64,000 bases of DNA from Hyphochytrium catenoides. Its lineage: Eukaryota > Sar > Hyphochytriomycetes > Hyphochytriales > Hyphochytriaceae. Each line of letters begins with the position of its first letter. The first letter of the stretch is position 1. A program made the position numbers and the translations under genes. This document shows, piece after piece, positions 47,203 through 58,339 of this stretch. The notes below the pieces were generated by a model. That model made no database searches, had not been told where the DNA came from, and saw only the letters and a program-made list of their open reading frames with translations. The DNA is taken from the NCBI GenBank assembly GCA_900088475.1, contig FLMG01003587.1, positions 28,528 to 92,527 of the forward strand, in the 5' to 3' direction.

Positions 47203-48329
47203 TCACCCATTGGTGGCGCAGTGAGTTTGGATTTCGATTACCCGCATTCGACTCTTGATGAAGACACAGTCCTGTGGGTATCTGAAAGCCAAGTAGGTGG
47301 CGCGAACCATCAGAATGAGGAGAGTAGATCCTCGGTTAAGGAAGAATTCCATTACTGAGAAGCTCCATCTCGTTCTCCTGGGGTCATCTTCCTTTATCAG
47401 CCCGTGCTTTAGATCCAACCTATACGCACACGTATCTGGTGGGATGCGGAAGTAGATGATAGCAATAAGCAAACTCCAGCACAATATCCAGAAGAGCAGG
47501 ATCCATTTGTAAGACCGCTTTCTCGCTGAGGATGGCAGGGAGTCGTAGTAGAGAAGGAGCGAGGGATAGCTAAAAATCCGCTTACTCCGACAGCGCAACT
47601 CGCTGCAGAGAAACAAAAGATGCCGATGAGAGAAAGACACAGCATAGCGGTCTCGCCTATGAAGAGCAGGGCATCAAAGGTCATAATGGATATTGACAGA
47701 AGCTTCTGGTTTGCCATGCCAAAGATCGTCAGGACTATCAGGACGCTCCATATGGCAGAAACGAGCCCGGCTGTAGCTCGAGCGCCATCAACAGATAATA
47801 GAATAGCCATTCCAGCGCTAATCCAGCTGATCAAGGGGTTTAGATATGTCAGTGGCGCAATCGCTCGCTTTTGCCTCCAGTACCACTCGTAAAAGGTTCT
47901 GCCGAAGGCCCATTCCATCACAGTGAGGTTACTTTCTACCTCCGTAAGCTGGATAAATGGCCGTACCGCCACAATATCTCGCTGCTTTCTTAGACTTTCT
48001 AGACGCCCTCTGTCAGTACTACGAACAGCGCGACAATTGATCGTGGCGCCGTGCGGAGCATCGCTGCCATCAGCGTTATAGTCCATGATTCTCGGACTTT
48101 GCTTGTTGACGGTCGTCTTCTTGAGCACTGGATTGTTTGCAGTAGGCCCACCAGCCACTTTATGCAACGAGGTGGACAGTGGAGGCATGGGGGAGAGAAC
48201 ATTGTCAATTTCTGTTCTTGTCTCTTCCAAGGTCTTCTTAGCCGCCGCATCCAGAAGGGGTCTTCCCTGGAGGTATTTGATAAGAGGTAGACAGAGACCT
48301 GAGGCTGTGCTGTCCAACACATCGTCCAT
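47203..48329 (-). pseudogene. Multi-pass membrane protein, copy A, with a single-base frameshift
   Basis: Paralogue of the intact gene at 49331. It starts MDDVLDSTASGLCLPL and follows copy B through the soluble N-terminal region ('YLQGRPLLD', 'EID') and the membrane segments ('FYEWYWRQKRAIAP', 'LVLTIFGMANQKLL'). Near 47563-47566 the frame breaks: after 'GFLA' the upstream frame degenerates, while the frame one base over continues the family ('PSLLLYYDSL', 'YKWILLFWIL', 'ATYLAFRYPQDCVFIKSRMR') to a stop at 47203. Codon alignment to copy B points to one missing C in a C-run. Everything after the break is still conserved, so this is a very recent inactivation, a base-calling error in the draft, or a programmed shift. 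No functional domain is known to me. If translated without correction it loses the last two membrane segments. Confidence 0.65.
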
Positions 48330-49330
48330 GTTGAGGTGTAGAGGTCTTATTGACCTGATTAGCAGGACACTGGATCCGAAGACTGCTGATGGAGGATGAT
48401 AGTAGAGAGACGACAGACAAACCTAGGTCAGCATAGTAGAGCTTCAGACCTGTGGCCAGACTTAGTCCTCGCGGATGAATGGTGGGAGCAAACCTAATAC
48501 TACTATACTCACATACTATACCAAGAGTATGTAAGAACGGTTGAGAAGATTGACCGTCTTCTGCTGCCGCCGCCGCATTATTAGCTGCCGCCAGATGTTG
48601 ACATGCGATCGTCCTCAACGCCGTCTCCTCCGTTATCCTCCTGCTCCTGCTCCTCTTCTACCTTCGCTGCTATCGATGATCGACAACTACTCTTCTGACC
48701 AGGTTGTAGTGAAAAGGTGGAGAAAGGTTGTAACGCCCTCTTAAGCTGATGCCTGTAGTAACGGTCGCGTCAGGCCCATCATCTAACTATGTACTGTTGC
48801 CCAGTATCAAAGGCGTGGGCGGCAGGTCTTGCAGAAGGAAGGTAGTCGATTAGGTTCAATGTTACTTATCCCCTTGTCGAACTGCTGAGTGGAGAGCTTC
48901 TTCTGCTTCGTCACAAATTGCACCGATGATGGAGAGGTTGACTAAAGGCGAGATGAACTAGAATAAAGTGCGTGTCTTTGACTACTGAGACTATCCCTTT
49001 GGGTTTTTGCTATGACTTAAGAGGCCGTATGGCCGCCTTTCTCTGTTACTACTTCCTTCAGTGTTAGCCATCTTGATCTCTGTTGCACAACGTCGGCCGC
49101 TGCGATTTCCTCCCAGACTGCCAAGAACCCTGTCACTGTTTTTGTCTCTAATAAGGTCTACGGGCCGCCTTCCCCCAGTCTGCTGCTAACCAGAAGCAGC
49201 CTGCGCGTAACCTGCCTTGATGGAGTAGTATGTGTCGTTACGGGGCATTTAACTATCTCTATCTGCGTGCCGATCAGTGCTCATTGCGTTTCCCGTCCTC
49301 ATTCTCTCTTTAATATATTGTGGAGAGGCT
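48330..49330. other. 1 kb spacer between membrane-protein paralogues
   Basis: It lies between the start of copy A and the stop of copy B, both on the minus strand, and carries copy A's promoter. No gene or repeat was recognised. I could not see extended similarity to the region upstream of copy B at 50.4-51.6 kb. Confidence 0.35.
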
Positions 49331-50371
49331 CTAGAGGTCTATGACGCGCATTCGACTCCTGATAAAGACACAGTCTTTAGGATACCGAAACGCCAAGTAA
49401 GTTGCTCTGGCAAGAAGAATAAGCAAGGTAGAACTTCGATTGACGAGAAACTCCCTTATTGAGAAGCTCCACATCGTTCTTCTAAGATCGTGCTCCTCCT
49501 CCAAGACCCCGTGTGTCAGGTCCAAGCTATACATGCATAGGTTTGGCGGCACTCTGAAATAGATAAGGGCTATAACGGCACAGCCACCAAGATTCCACGA
49601 GAGCAGGACCCACTTGTAGCGCCGCCGCCTTGCGGATTCCGCCAGTGAATCATAGTAAAGGAGAATGGTGGTGGTAGCTAAGAACCCTGTAAAACCTACG
49701 AGAAATCCGCGCGCAGAGAAGCAGAAGACCCCAGCGAGCGATAGGGAGAGCATAACAGCTTCTCCAAGGAAGTGAAGGGCTTCGAATGACCTAACAGATA
49801 GAGCAAGGAGTCTGCGACTAGCGATACCAAAAATTGTTACCAAGCTAGCAACGCACGCCACGATGCCAACACACCCAGCCATCAAACCTATCGCGCCGTC
49901 CATCATCACTTCAGTCCCTACGAAAACCCAGTTAAAAAGCGCAAGAATAACGGTAATCACTCCCATTGCTGACTTCCGAGCCCAGTACCACTCGTAGAAG
50001 TGCCGTCCGAACAGCCATTCCATCATTGTTTGATTGCTGTCCCCATTCACAAGCTCCATGTAGGGCCGAACGGCAATGATGATACGCCGCTTCTCTCCAG
50101 TTCTCCCTTTTGGCTCTTCCCCGGCCGCAGTGGCATCAGTGACACGGCTACAATCCACAATCTTTCCCCCTTTAGCTTTCCTGGATACATTGTCACGTTC
50201 TGGCGGCGACTGTGAGGTTGTAGACATGTCGGCCAGAGCACTATCGATTTCTGCTTTTGCCCCTAAAAGAGCCAGCTTTGTTTTATGGTCGAGTGAAGGT
50301 CTTCCCTGAAGATACCTGACCAATGCAAAGCAGAGTTCTGAGGCTGTACCGTCCAGGTCGTCCATAGACAT
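49331..50371 (-). CDS. Multi-pass membrane protein of unknown family, copy B, intronless
   Basis: 346 aa in one exon, starting at ATG 50371. The soluble N-terminal ~130 residues have Ser/Lys-rich linkers. A conserved block 'MMEWLFGRHFYEWYWARK' sits just before the membrane region. About six hydrophobic segments follow: 'MGVITVILALFNWVFVG', 'VGIVACVASLVTIFGIA', 'EAVMLSLSLAGVFCFSA', 'GFTGFLATTTILLYY', 'VLLSWNLGGCAVIALIYF' and 'SSTLLILLARATYLAF'. The C-terminus is short and basic ('RSRMRVIDL'). No transporter, channel or enzyme motif is visible. With copy A it forms a head-to-tail pair; identity is high in the membrane part and low in the N-terminal linker. It diverges from CTC1 across 1.25 kb. 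Function unknown; a lineage-specific family is plausible. Confidence 0.75.
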   Translation of the reverse strand: MSMDDLDGTASELCFALVRYLQGRPSLDHKTKLALLGAKAEIDSALADMSTTSQSPPERDNVSRKAKGGKIVDCSRVTDATAAGEEPKGRTGEKRRIIIAVRPYMELVNGDSNQTMMEWLFGRHFYEWYWARKSAMGVITVILALFNWVFVGTEVMMDGAIGLMAGCVGIVACVASLVTIFGIASRRLLALSVRSFEALHFLGEAVMLSLSLAGVFCFSARGFLVGFTGFLATTTILLYYDSLAESARRRRYKWVLLSWNLGGCAVIALIYFRVPPNLCMYSLDLTHGVLEEEHDLRRTMWSFSIREFLVNRSSTLLILLARATYLAFRYPKDCVFIRSRMRVIDL

Positions 50372-51624
50372 TTGGAGAGAATTATGCGAAGGAGCCGAAA
50401 TCGCGCCGTCCGTGACCCCGATGCTCCAGAAATTTCTTGGTAAGCGACTGTTCGGTCCCTTTGCGTGGTAGACAATGGATACCGGATGATAGGTTCGCCG
50501 ATAGGAAGATTATCACCGAAAAATGAGTATACAGATCTGTCCCGCACTCCACTATTGAATGATGAGCCTGTCGCCGCTGGGAGCAGAGAGGATGAAGAAG
50601 ATACGACGACCCGATCATCAGACTTGACGACTATGAAGAAGGGCACAGCATTTCTCGCAATCCATTGACGATAGATCGGCAGCAGCAGCTTGTCCCATCA
50701 AGTTGAGGAAGCAGCAGGCCCATATTATAGTAGAGTGGGCCGTTGGAAGTGCAGACCTCTCCTTTTTTGTGGCTGATGAATAGTTAAAGAACGCTTCTTC
50801 TTAGTAGCTTGACCTACTAATGGCCATCATCTTCTCCCTTGCTTCTTACTCCATGTTATCTACTGGTGCAGTGGCTTAGTGTGCTGTGGCCCTTCTTGAA
50901 GGAAGGGGTCTATAAGACTGTTGGCTTTAACTCTTTGTTGGGCGCGCCCCATAATAGGCGCCAGCACAATCACCACGTCATAACACCTTCTCCTTGGGGA
51001 TGAACAGGCAACCATGGTGAGTGGCCCATAGTAGTTAGATCATGATGATAGCGTAGAATGAGGTATACGGAGACCAAACTCTCCTGATATCATCAGGGAC
51101 TCACCAGATGGGAAGAGAGAGCAGGAGCTGCAGCAGCAGGCCTTCGAGGATGCGTGTAGGAGGGAGAGAGGAGGGGATCCTCTCAGAGAGATGTCCGTTA
51201 CATTGACTTTAACAGCTCGCTACCTGGACCGCTAACGTTATCCGAGATATCGTATTTTCGACAAGTAGCCGATATCAGTACGATGGAGGACGAACGTAAG
51301 GGAAAGGCAGGCCGTTAGCGGCTCTCTTGACATGATCCTCCAGCCTTCATGAGCTTGCAGTTTGAAGATTCTGAAGACAGAGCAGACAGGAAGATTGCCA
51401 TCAGCTTCTCATAGAATACTGAGAGGATGATCGTGCCTCATTCAGGAAGGTTCAGAGCGATAAAGCTTAGAGCAATGCGGTCTGCTGCAGAGCAGCTTGA
51501 AGTGACAGGGCAGGGTTTGGGGGAAGGATGGCCCTACAGGTTAATTCTAGAACAGAAAGCCAAGAGAACCAGCTCATGAACCCACCCACAGACGGATAGT
51601 TCCAATAACATGGAACAATGAGCT
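50372..51624. promoter_or_regulatory. Divergent intergenic region between membrane protein B (-) and CTC1 (+)
   Basis: 1253 nt separate the divergent starts. No coding frame of note, no recognised promoter element and no repeat. Two homopurine or short inverted stretches are present but not distinctive. Confidence 0.35.
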
Positions 51625-54600
51625 ATGGCAGGAAAGAGCCCTGATGCTGCTTGGTGGTTACAGATCCGGAAAGGGATTGCTGCGGAAGCGAAAACAGCTC
51701 CTGTCAAGGCGTTATTAGAAGACCAGGAAGGGGAAAGACTTAACAAACTTGCTTTGATAGTGGAGAACCTTCTGGATCGAGGCACAGCCACTGGCGGAGC
51801 CGCGGCCCTTAAGGGCTTAATCAGGTGCTTGGATCACGCTCAGAGACTAAGGGATGAGCCTCACGTAGCCACACCGGTAGACTTCGCAGTCCTGAAAGAC
51901 CTGATTGGTACAGGGCGCTGCCAGGCAAGTGATGGCCGACTTCTAGTTGTGAGGATATCCCCAGACGCTAGCACGACCAGGCCCCACCTGCTATTTGCCT
52001 CAGATGGCAGTAGTCGGCCACTTCCTATAATAGTCGCCCCAACCCCGCCCATAACAGTGTCCGACGGAATCCTCATTTTGACAAGGTGGACCTTCTGCAA
52101 CTATGAACCCGATATCCAAGGGAGAACTGGAAAGGTTCAACCTGACCGCCTCTGCCACTTGGAGGTCCAGCTTCCTGCAGGAGAAGTAGAGAACCTTCTG
52201 GTTGCGAGACTCTTACCAGTGCGGCCTGTAGAAGGACCTGTGCTTACGATAGAAGAACTTAGTGCTTGGTTTAGCAATCATGGTCAACCCAGCGAGACTG
52301 AAAGTAAGGGATCTCGCAAGCGTAAGCGGGCAGGATTAGACTCCTTTGTACCGTCATCTGGCCTGTCAACCCGTCCCTACGTCAACGTAAGAGGCGTCAT
52401 CGCGGCTGTCAGTGCAGTCAGCAAAGTCAAAGGGTCGCAGGCGGACTTCTTCGCCTTGGAGCTAAGATCCTGCACTGAATCTCAATTTTCAATTCTATCA
52501 CTCCCCATCCTCTTCTATGACTCCCGCTTCTTGCCCTTGTACCCTTTCCTTGTACCGGGCAAAGAAGTCATTCTTACACGCCTGAAAAATGCCTCCATAG
52601 TTCAATATGACAAATCGGTCCTTGCAGCTTCTTTCAGATCCATGGAGGAGAGAACCCTGGTTCTGCCTCCCTCTTCCTCTGGTCCATGTTCTGCCTCCAT
52701 CTTAGGCCCACTGTATACTGAGAGTAACCTTACGGCAAAGTGCGCTGATGGAGGGCTAGGTGTTGCAGACATCGTCAGCTATGAAGGCACAGTAACCTCA
52801 GTAAAGGAGGCTGGGCGGGTGGAACTGGACGGGATGAAGGAACTCCAAATCTATGTGACCCAGAGACAGATCCCTTCTTTGTCAGCCGCACTTCGTAAAG
52901 GAGCAAGAATCCGCCTTCACAACGCCCATCTCTTAATCCTTAATGGAAACTTGAAGGGTTTCTCGTTGTGCCCCTATAGCCATGTAAGCGTTTCCTACAG
53001 CCCTTGTGGAAGTGATGGAGTGCTTTTAGCCTTTGAGGCTCTATTGAGAGCTCTTGCCGAGGAGGGCTGATGTTTTGCTATTCTCGTATTTAGGTAGAGA
53101 TCGTGGAGGTTTCCCAAACGCTCCCGGATGGCAGTTTGCCTGCCCGTGGGAAGCCATTTCCTAGTCTAGATGCCAATAACCTCGGTGCTATGGAGATCTG
53201 CTGGCTGACAGAACTCAATGAGAGCCTAGAGAAAAAGTTTGGAGGCTTAAAGAGCTTGTGGAGAGCTTGCAGTGCGTCGTGGGTCGAAGAGGGTGGAGCT
53301 TGCCCTGTAGCCGATTGTAAGTAGTAATGGGCGAGGAGATGGGTTGGAAGTAGTGGAATAATTCAGTCAGTACAGTTCCACGGAGGTCAAAGAGATAGAA
53401 TAGGATGACGATTGGGAGAGACCAAGAAGTTTCATACAGAACTAACTCTTGGTCTTTATAGGTAAGGGACGGGCGCTAGATGGGCGTAGTCAAATGTTGA
53501 AGCTATTTGCCATTGAGCTTGGCTTGCAATGGCGACGACCTCGGTACATGCTAGAAGACTTTCTATCACACGTAGAAGGAGGGGCAGCCTGCAGCTTCAC
53601 AGTTGGAGACTCTTCCTGGAAGCCGCCCCAGGTCTGCTATTTTATCTTTCCTGTCCCCATCGCTTGTCCTTAGCGCCAGCGAGTACCACCTTTGCTCGTA
53701 TCGGACCCATTCGGGCTACGAATCTCGTTCTTCATCGTTTGATTGTCCCTTTTCTGATATTCAAGCTTTCCCGTCGACCCTTAGTTGGGTCTATCTGAGT
53801 CGTGTTTTGTCTTTATGCGTGTCCTGCCTTGTTTCTGACAGGTGGAAACCCTTAAGACGATGGTCCACCGGGTGACAGGGTGGACTCCTGTAAGAAGCAC
53901 GGAGTCTTTCCTCGCTCTGCAGATATCAAGCCAACGAGAGGATATGCCGCTCTCTTTTTCTGCGACCTGGAAGGAGGTGAAAGAAAATGATCCATGCCCC
54001 CTGGTACTCTGGGTCGGCCATGACAAGTATGGACAGCTGTCGGCTTGGGATAAGGTTTGTTTTAAGCGCTCTGCGATTGTCAATATCCTTGCTGGCTGCA
54101 CCTCTCAAGTCCGAATTGATTTGTCCACATCTTCTCTTTGTCAAAAAAGGTTTTGCCCAATCCAAAAAAAAGTGTAGAGACTAATATCCTTACGGACTAC
54201 CACCTACAACAGACGATGGCGGTTCGCTTAGTTCCACTAGCAGCGAACCTACGCCCTGAGCTATTCAGGAGGTGCGGCTAAAGACTTTCATCCCCGCTCA
54301 TTTGCCCACGATTGACCGTCTCCTCTGGATGCCTTGTAGACCCCAGTTGGTTCGCTTCTTGCGCTGTTGCTTTGTGCGAGAGAATTCGACCGAGATTTCT
54401 GGGAGCTTGGTAGGCTACTTTCCCTTTGCCTTTTCTTCATTCAAGAAATAGCCGTAATCCTTACCAGACTCTCACTATCAGGAGTCCTTTGTACTGTTCG
54501 CGTTCAGCGCCAGACTTCTAACCAGGCCACAAATAAGTCATCTAGCTTATCCTGCACTAGAGAGCATTAACCACGCGCAGGGGGCAAGGCAAACTAGAAC

Positions 54601-57600
54601 AGAGGAAAGAAAGGGCGACGAGGTGTGGAAGATCTTTGTGACATGCTGCAGCGTAAATATGACCCAGAAGACGGAAAAGAAAGAAGTTACTCAAAGGGTG
54701 GTGGTTGAAGGATTATGTCTGCCACATGATGGGGACAAGTCCGGGTCCCTTAGACGTGTACACTTGCTCTTTGATAAAAGTGGAGACCACAAAGCAAGCA
54801 CGGGCAAGAAGAAGGTTACTCCTAAGTCATATCGGTTGCCGGGAGAAAGCTTGCGGATGGGCAAGTGGTATGCATTCCAGAGTCTAGAGGTAAGAGCTTC
54901 ATAAACATCGCCCTACTGCCAAGCACCTCCCGACTTGTATGTAGGCTCACATAACTTTCGAATACTTTTCGCTACTTCCCCTTCGGTTGCCATCAATGTT
55001 CGTCTCTATTTAGCCCTGAGCTGTTCTTCCACAATGTCAATCCAGTCGATTGAGGTCTTGTCTAAAGCAAAAAAAAACTTTAGCTGCAGCAGGACGAGCG
55101 GCACGGGATACTTCATCTAACTCATGGAAAGGTTCAAGAAATGCTACGAGAGCTTCGAGAGGCCTTACGATTGGCAACAGAGGAGCATATGGCTCAGTTG
55201 CGAAGCCATCTGAATGCAGTTTCTCTCGGTAGGGCGGCAAATCTCGTTTTTTTTCTGCCATCATCTTCATTAGCATGACATTACCTCTCATTGGCATCTC
55301 CTCCTTTCCGTTTGAGCCTGGCTAGTAAAGATGTATTTTTTTCATGCCTGTGCCATAGCTGGCCGAAGCAATTGAATAATTAGAGTTCTATTTCAGAGAT
55401 GCTCGCTGTGCAGGCAAAACACCTGCCAACGATCTGTTTACAGGCGACAGCAGGAACTAAGTTCCAGGAGATAGTGCCAGTTGCAGATCGTTCAAAAGTT
55501 GCGCAAGCCACCCCTAAAGGAGAGACACCGGAGCTCAATCTCCCGGGCTTCGGTCCGCTTTCACCATGTTCAGGGATGAAGGTATCCATAAGGGACACTC
55601 CAAAGGTCTTAAACTAGCTTTCATATAACCAAGAATTTAGGAAATGACTCCAGGAGAGGACCTTTGTGCCCCACGATATCCCATGACGCTAGGGCATTAT
55701 CTTCTGGCTCGCTTGGCTACTGCCATGTAAGGACTTTAGTCAGCCTTAATGTGAAAAGCCCATGTGTCTTGTACGTGGCTCCTTTTCTGCCCTTATGATT
55801 TCGGCCAAGTCAAGTTGAACAATTCTTGCTGCTAAATCCTATCTCATGCTTTGTAGCGGTCAACACAGTTCTCCTGCTCGCACACCTCAGCAATATCTCT
55901 GCCTGCCTTATCCTTGGCAGCGCCGGGTGGAGCCTGAACACCATTGCGCGGTCTCCGAAACGCTACAGGACCTTGAGGTTTTGGGCTTCTACTGATACAT
56001 TGTGTTAACTTTTCGAAGAAAAAAAAAGACTCCTTATTCCAGACGTTAGAGCACTTCGCCCTTCGTGGCAGTTCCTCCGATCTCCGGGTTAACAACAAGT
56101 CGTTACTCTTAAAACAATCTCCCATCCTTTGTCTTCCTTATCGTCCTTGACTTTGTTCCTTCCTTTAGGGTGTCATATTGACCAAGGAGCGGGGTCGAGC
56201 AACCAATAGCGAAGATCTCACTATAATAGTTCGAGACGCTAAGGGCCTAGACTTTGTCCATGTTTATGCAAATGAACAGAAGGTAAGCCAAAGTGGCAAG
56301 GAGGTGGGTGGAGCAAAGGACAAAAAGAGAAAGCTGTGGGTTGCTGAGGCAAGGGATTCCGCGAGTACGCTGCGGCCAAGGCTAGGGAGGTGACAGATCA
56401 TCGTCAACCAGTCACTAAGGCTAGTGCAGCACAAACTTCCGGACTTTCTCATTGCAGGAGCACACGTCCGCTTCCAACGATTGTTCTTCCGCGCTTCACG
56501 CAGTGGCAGCTTGTCTTTTTATGTCAAGTCAACTAGCAGCTTTCTTCTCCTCTCGCTCTCGTTTCTCCCTCCAGAGCTTCTGGATTGTGACTTCTCGGCG
56601 AAATCAGCGATGTACGATCTTCTCACTGTCCTTGGGCGTAACGGCTCCTTTTAGTCCCAGTTCGTCTATGCCGCTTTCAGTCTGACAGCCAGTACCTCTC
56701 CAAACTCCTGCCTGTAGCCCCACTGCGTATTGTTATGTATGAGGCTATTATTGACAGCTAACCATTTTGCAGGGCTACTGCTGCGCCCCTGTGCGTGTTG
56801 CAATCCTGTACATTCTATGATCGCCGTCTTTACAGATTAAGGGCCAATCTGACGCTAATTAAGAAAATAGAGCTTAAGCTATGGTGAGGCGTCACGATGA
56901 TTTAGAGCTCCCATTGCCCTCTAACTAACTCTTATTCTTTTGTTTCTAAACCGTGGCTGTGCGGCCTCCTTAGCTGCGATGTCTGTGGCCGTGCTGTTGA
57001 ACCGGAACCGCCCCAGTCCACCTTTCTATCTTGCAGGAGCAATGACGAACTGCCTTGCATCAGAGCCTGTAGCTGTTGGGCATCAGGGCGTAGATTAGGG
57101 GTAGGAGTGGTGGCTGCAATAGATGACGGAACAGCAGAGGTGAGTCAAACAATATGAATTGTGCCTCGATGCTCCCTTTTTAGCTATCCACTTTGCCGGT
57201 CCACCCGTGTCATCCTCCTTGAACCTGCTCAGCTGCTGTTACTGTTCAAGTGGTCACATCACCATTACCTTTATTGAACTGGCAATCATCACTTATCTCA
57301 GGCGGAGATTAGGGTGGATGGAGACATGGCATGGCGTCTTCTTCGCTTCGGCAGCAGGTGAGACAGAAAGGGATGAAGGAAAACCGTAAAAATGACAAGA
57401 TAGTTCATAGCCGACCAGAAAAGGTTATGGATAGGGTATTGTGGCGGCCAATGTTACAAACTGATTTTCAGTATTTAGGGATATTACTCGGTGTCAGGCT
57501 CTAGCAAAGGACTCTGGCGGCTCACTGACATATCACTTCGTCTTTGAGAGCGGAGAGGAAGCCGCACAGGCACCATCGGAGAACGATCGAGCTCGCACTC

Positions 57601-58031
57601 TTACAAATCTGCTCAGGGACATCTCCCCTTGCCGGCCCCTTAATCTCCTCTGTCGACAGTTCATAATGGTATGGGTTTCTGGAGACCGTGAGCTATATCT
57701 ACTGTTCCTTGGTCCGCAGCTCTCTTGCCTTTATCCGCCCTCACAACCGAGTGATTCATTACCGTGAGTCCTTTGCCCCCCATTTCTGTGCTGTTGCCTC
57801 CTTACCCGCCGCCAGAACGTACCTGTAGGCTCCTTCCCGCAGCTACTATTAGCTAATTTTTTCTGTGCGCTATTGCAGAAGAGCGATCCGGCCACGACTA
57901 CTCGCACTATTGCCCTCGCCGGGTCTCAGCACACCACCATCGTCCCACATAGATTACGTTTCCAGGTTTATGACATAGCAGAAGTGGACTACCATGCGGA
58001 GGCAAAGAGGTTGCTGAGGGCACTATCTTAG
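51625..58031 (+). CDS. CTC1: CTC1-like subunit of the CST telomere complex, 17 exons
   Basis: CST (CTC1-STN1-TEN1) binds single-stranded telomeric DNA and brings polymerase alpha-primase for C-strand fill-in. Exons: 51625-52983, 53094-53316, 53462-53631, 53842-54054, 54213-54271, 54526-54889, 55084-55228, 55397-55581, 55641-55726, 55857-55977, 56169-56282, 56430-56611, 56773-56883, 56974-57139, 57302-57357, 57480-57668, 57879-58031; about 1298 aa (human 1217). Evidence is a chain of OB-fold blocks in CTC1 order: 'YEGTVTSVKEAGRVELDG' with 'GFSLCPYSH', then 'LPDFLIAGAHVRFQRLFFR', 'LCVLQSCTFYDRRLYRL', and a zinc ribbon 'CCDVC...LSC...CIRACSCW' followed by 'AAIDDGTAE'. A basic patch (GSRKRKR) is near residue 230. 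All phases agree except 57357/57480, off by one base unless a 13-nt microexon (57411-57423) is used. Family call from motif order; Cys residues seen directly. Confidence 0.72.
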
Positions 58032-58339
58032 CATGGATTATATGCAGTGCTGCCATACTTTCCTCCATTTGTGTTGTACAGGACAATGAGACCATGACAA
58101 CTGTCATCTTTGGTCTTTGAGCTCTGCAAATTGCACAGACGCTCATCCGTGGTTATCCATGAGTCCTACGTAAGCATGAGACGTGCAACTGCAAACTCCC
58201 TTGTAGTGCCATTTTAGGCAGATGATTGTCGTCGGCCGGCATCTGCGCTTGTGAACATCTGTCTCCCCACCTTCCTTACTCTTAGGCCCATGTCGCAATG
58301 CGTGGTCTTCAACTGTCTCTCGAACAGCAGTCAGCACAC
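58032..58339. other. 308 nt convergent intergenic region
   Basis: It separates the stops of CTC1 (+) and the epimerase (-). Nothing beyond presumed 3' untranslated sequence is seen. Confidence 0.4.

Noticed and set aside
47550-47600. A 17-nt intron (GTAAGC...TTTAG) that would restore the frame of membrane protein copy A
   Set aside because: It is far shorter than any other intron here (about 50 nt or more), and codon alignment with copy B instead indicates one missing base.
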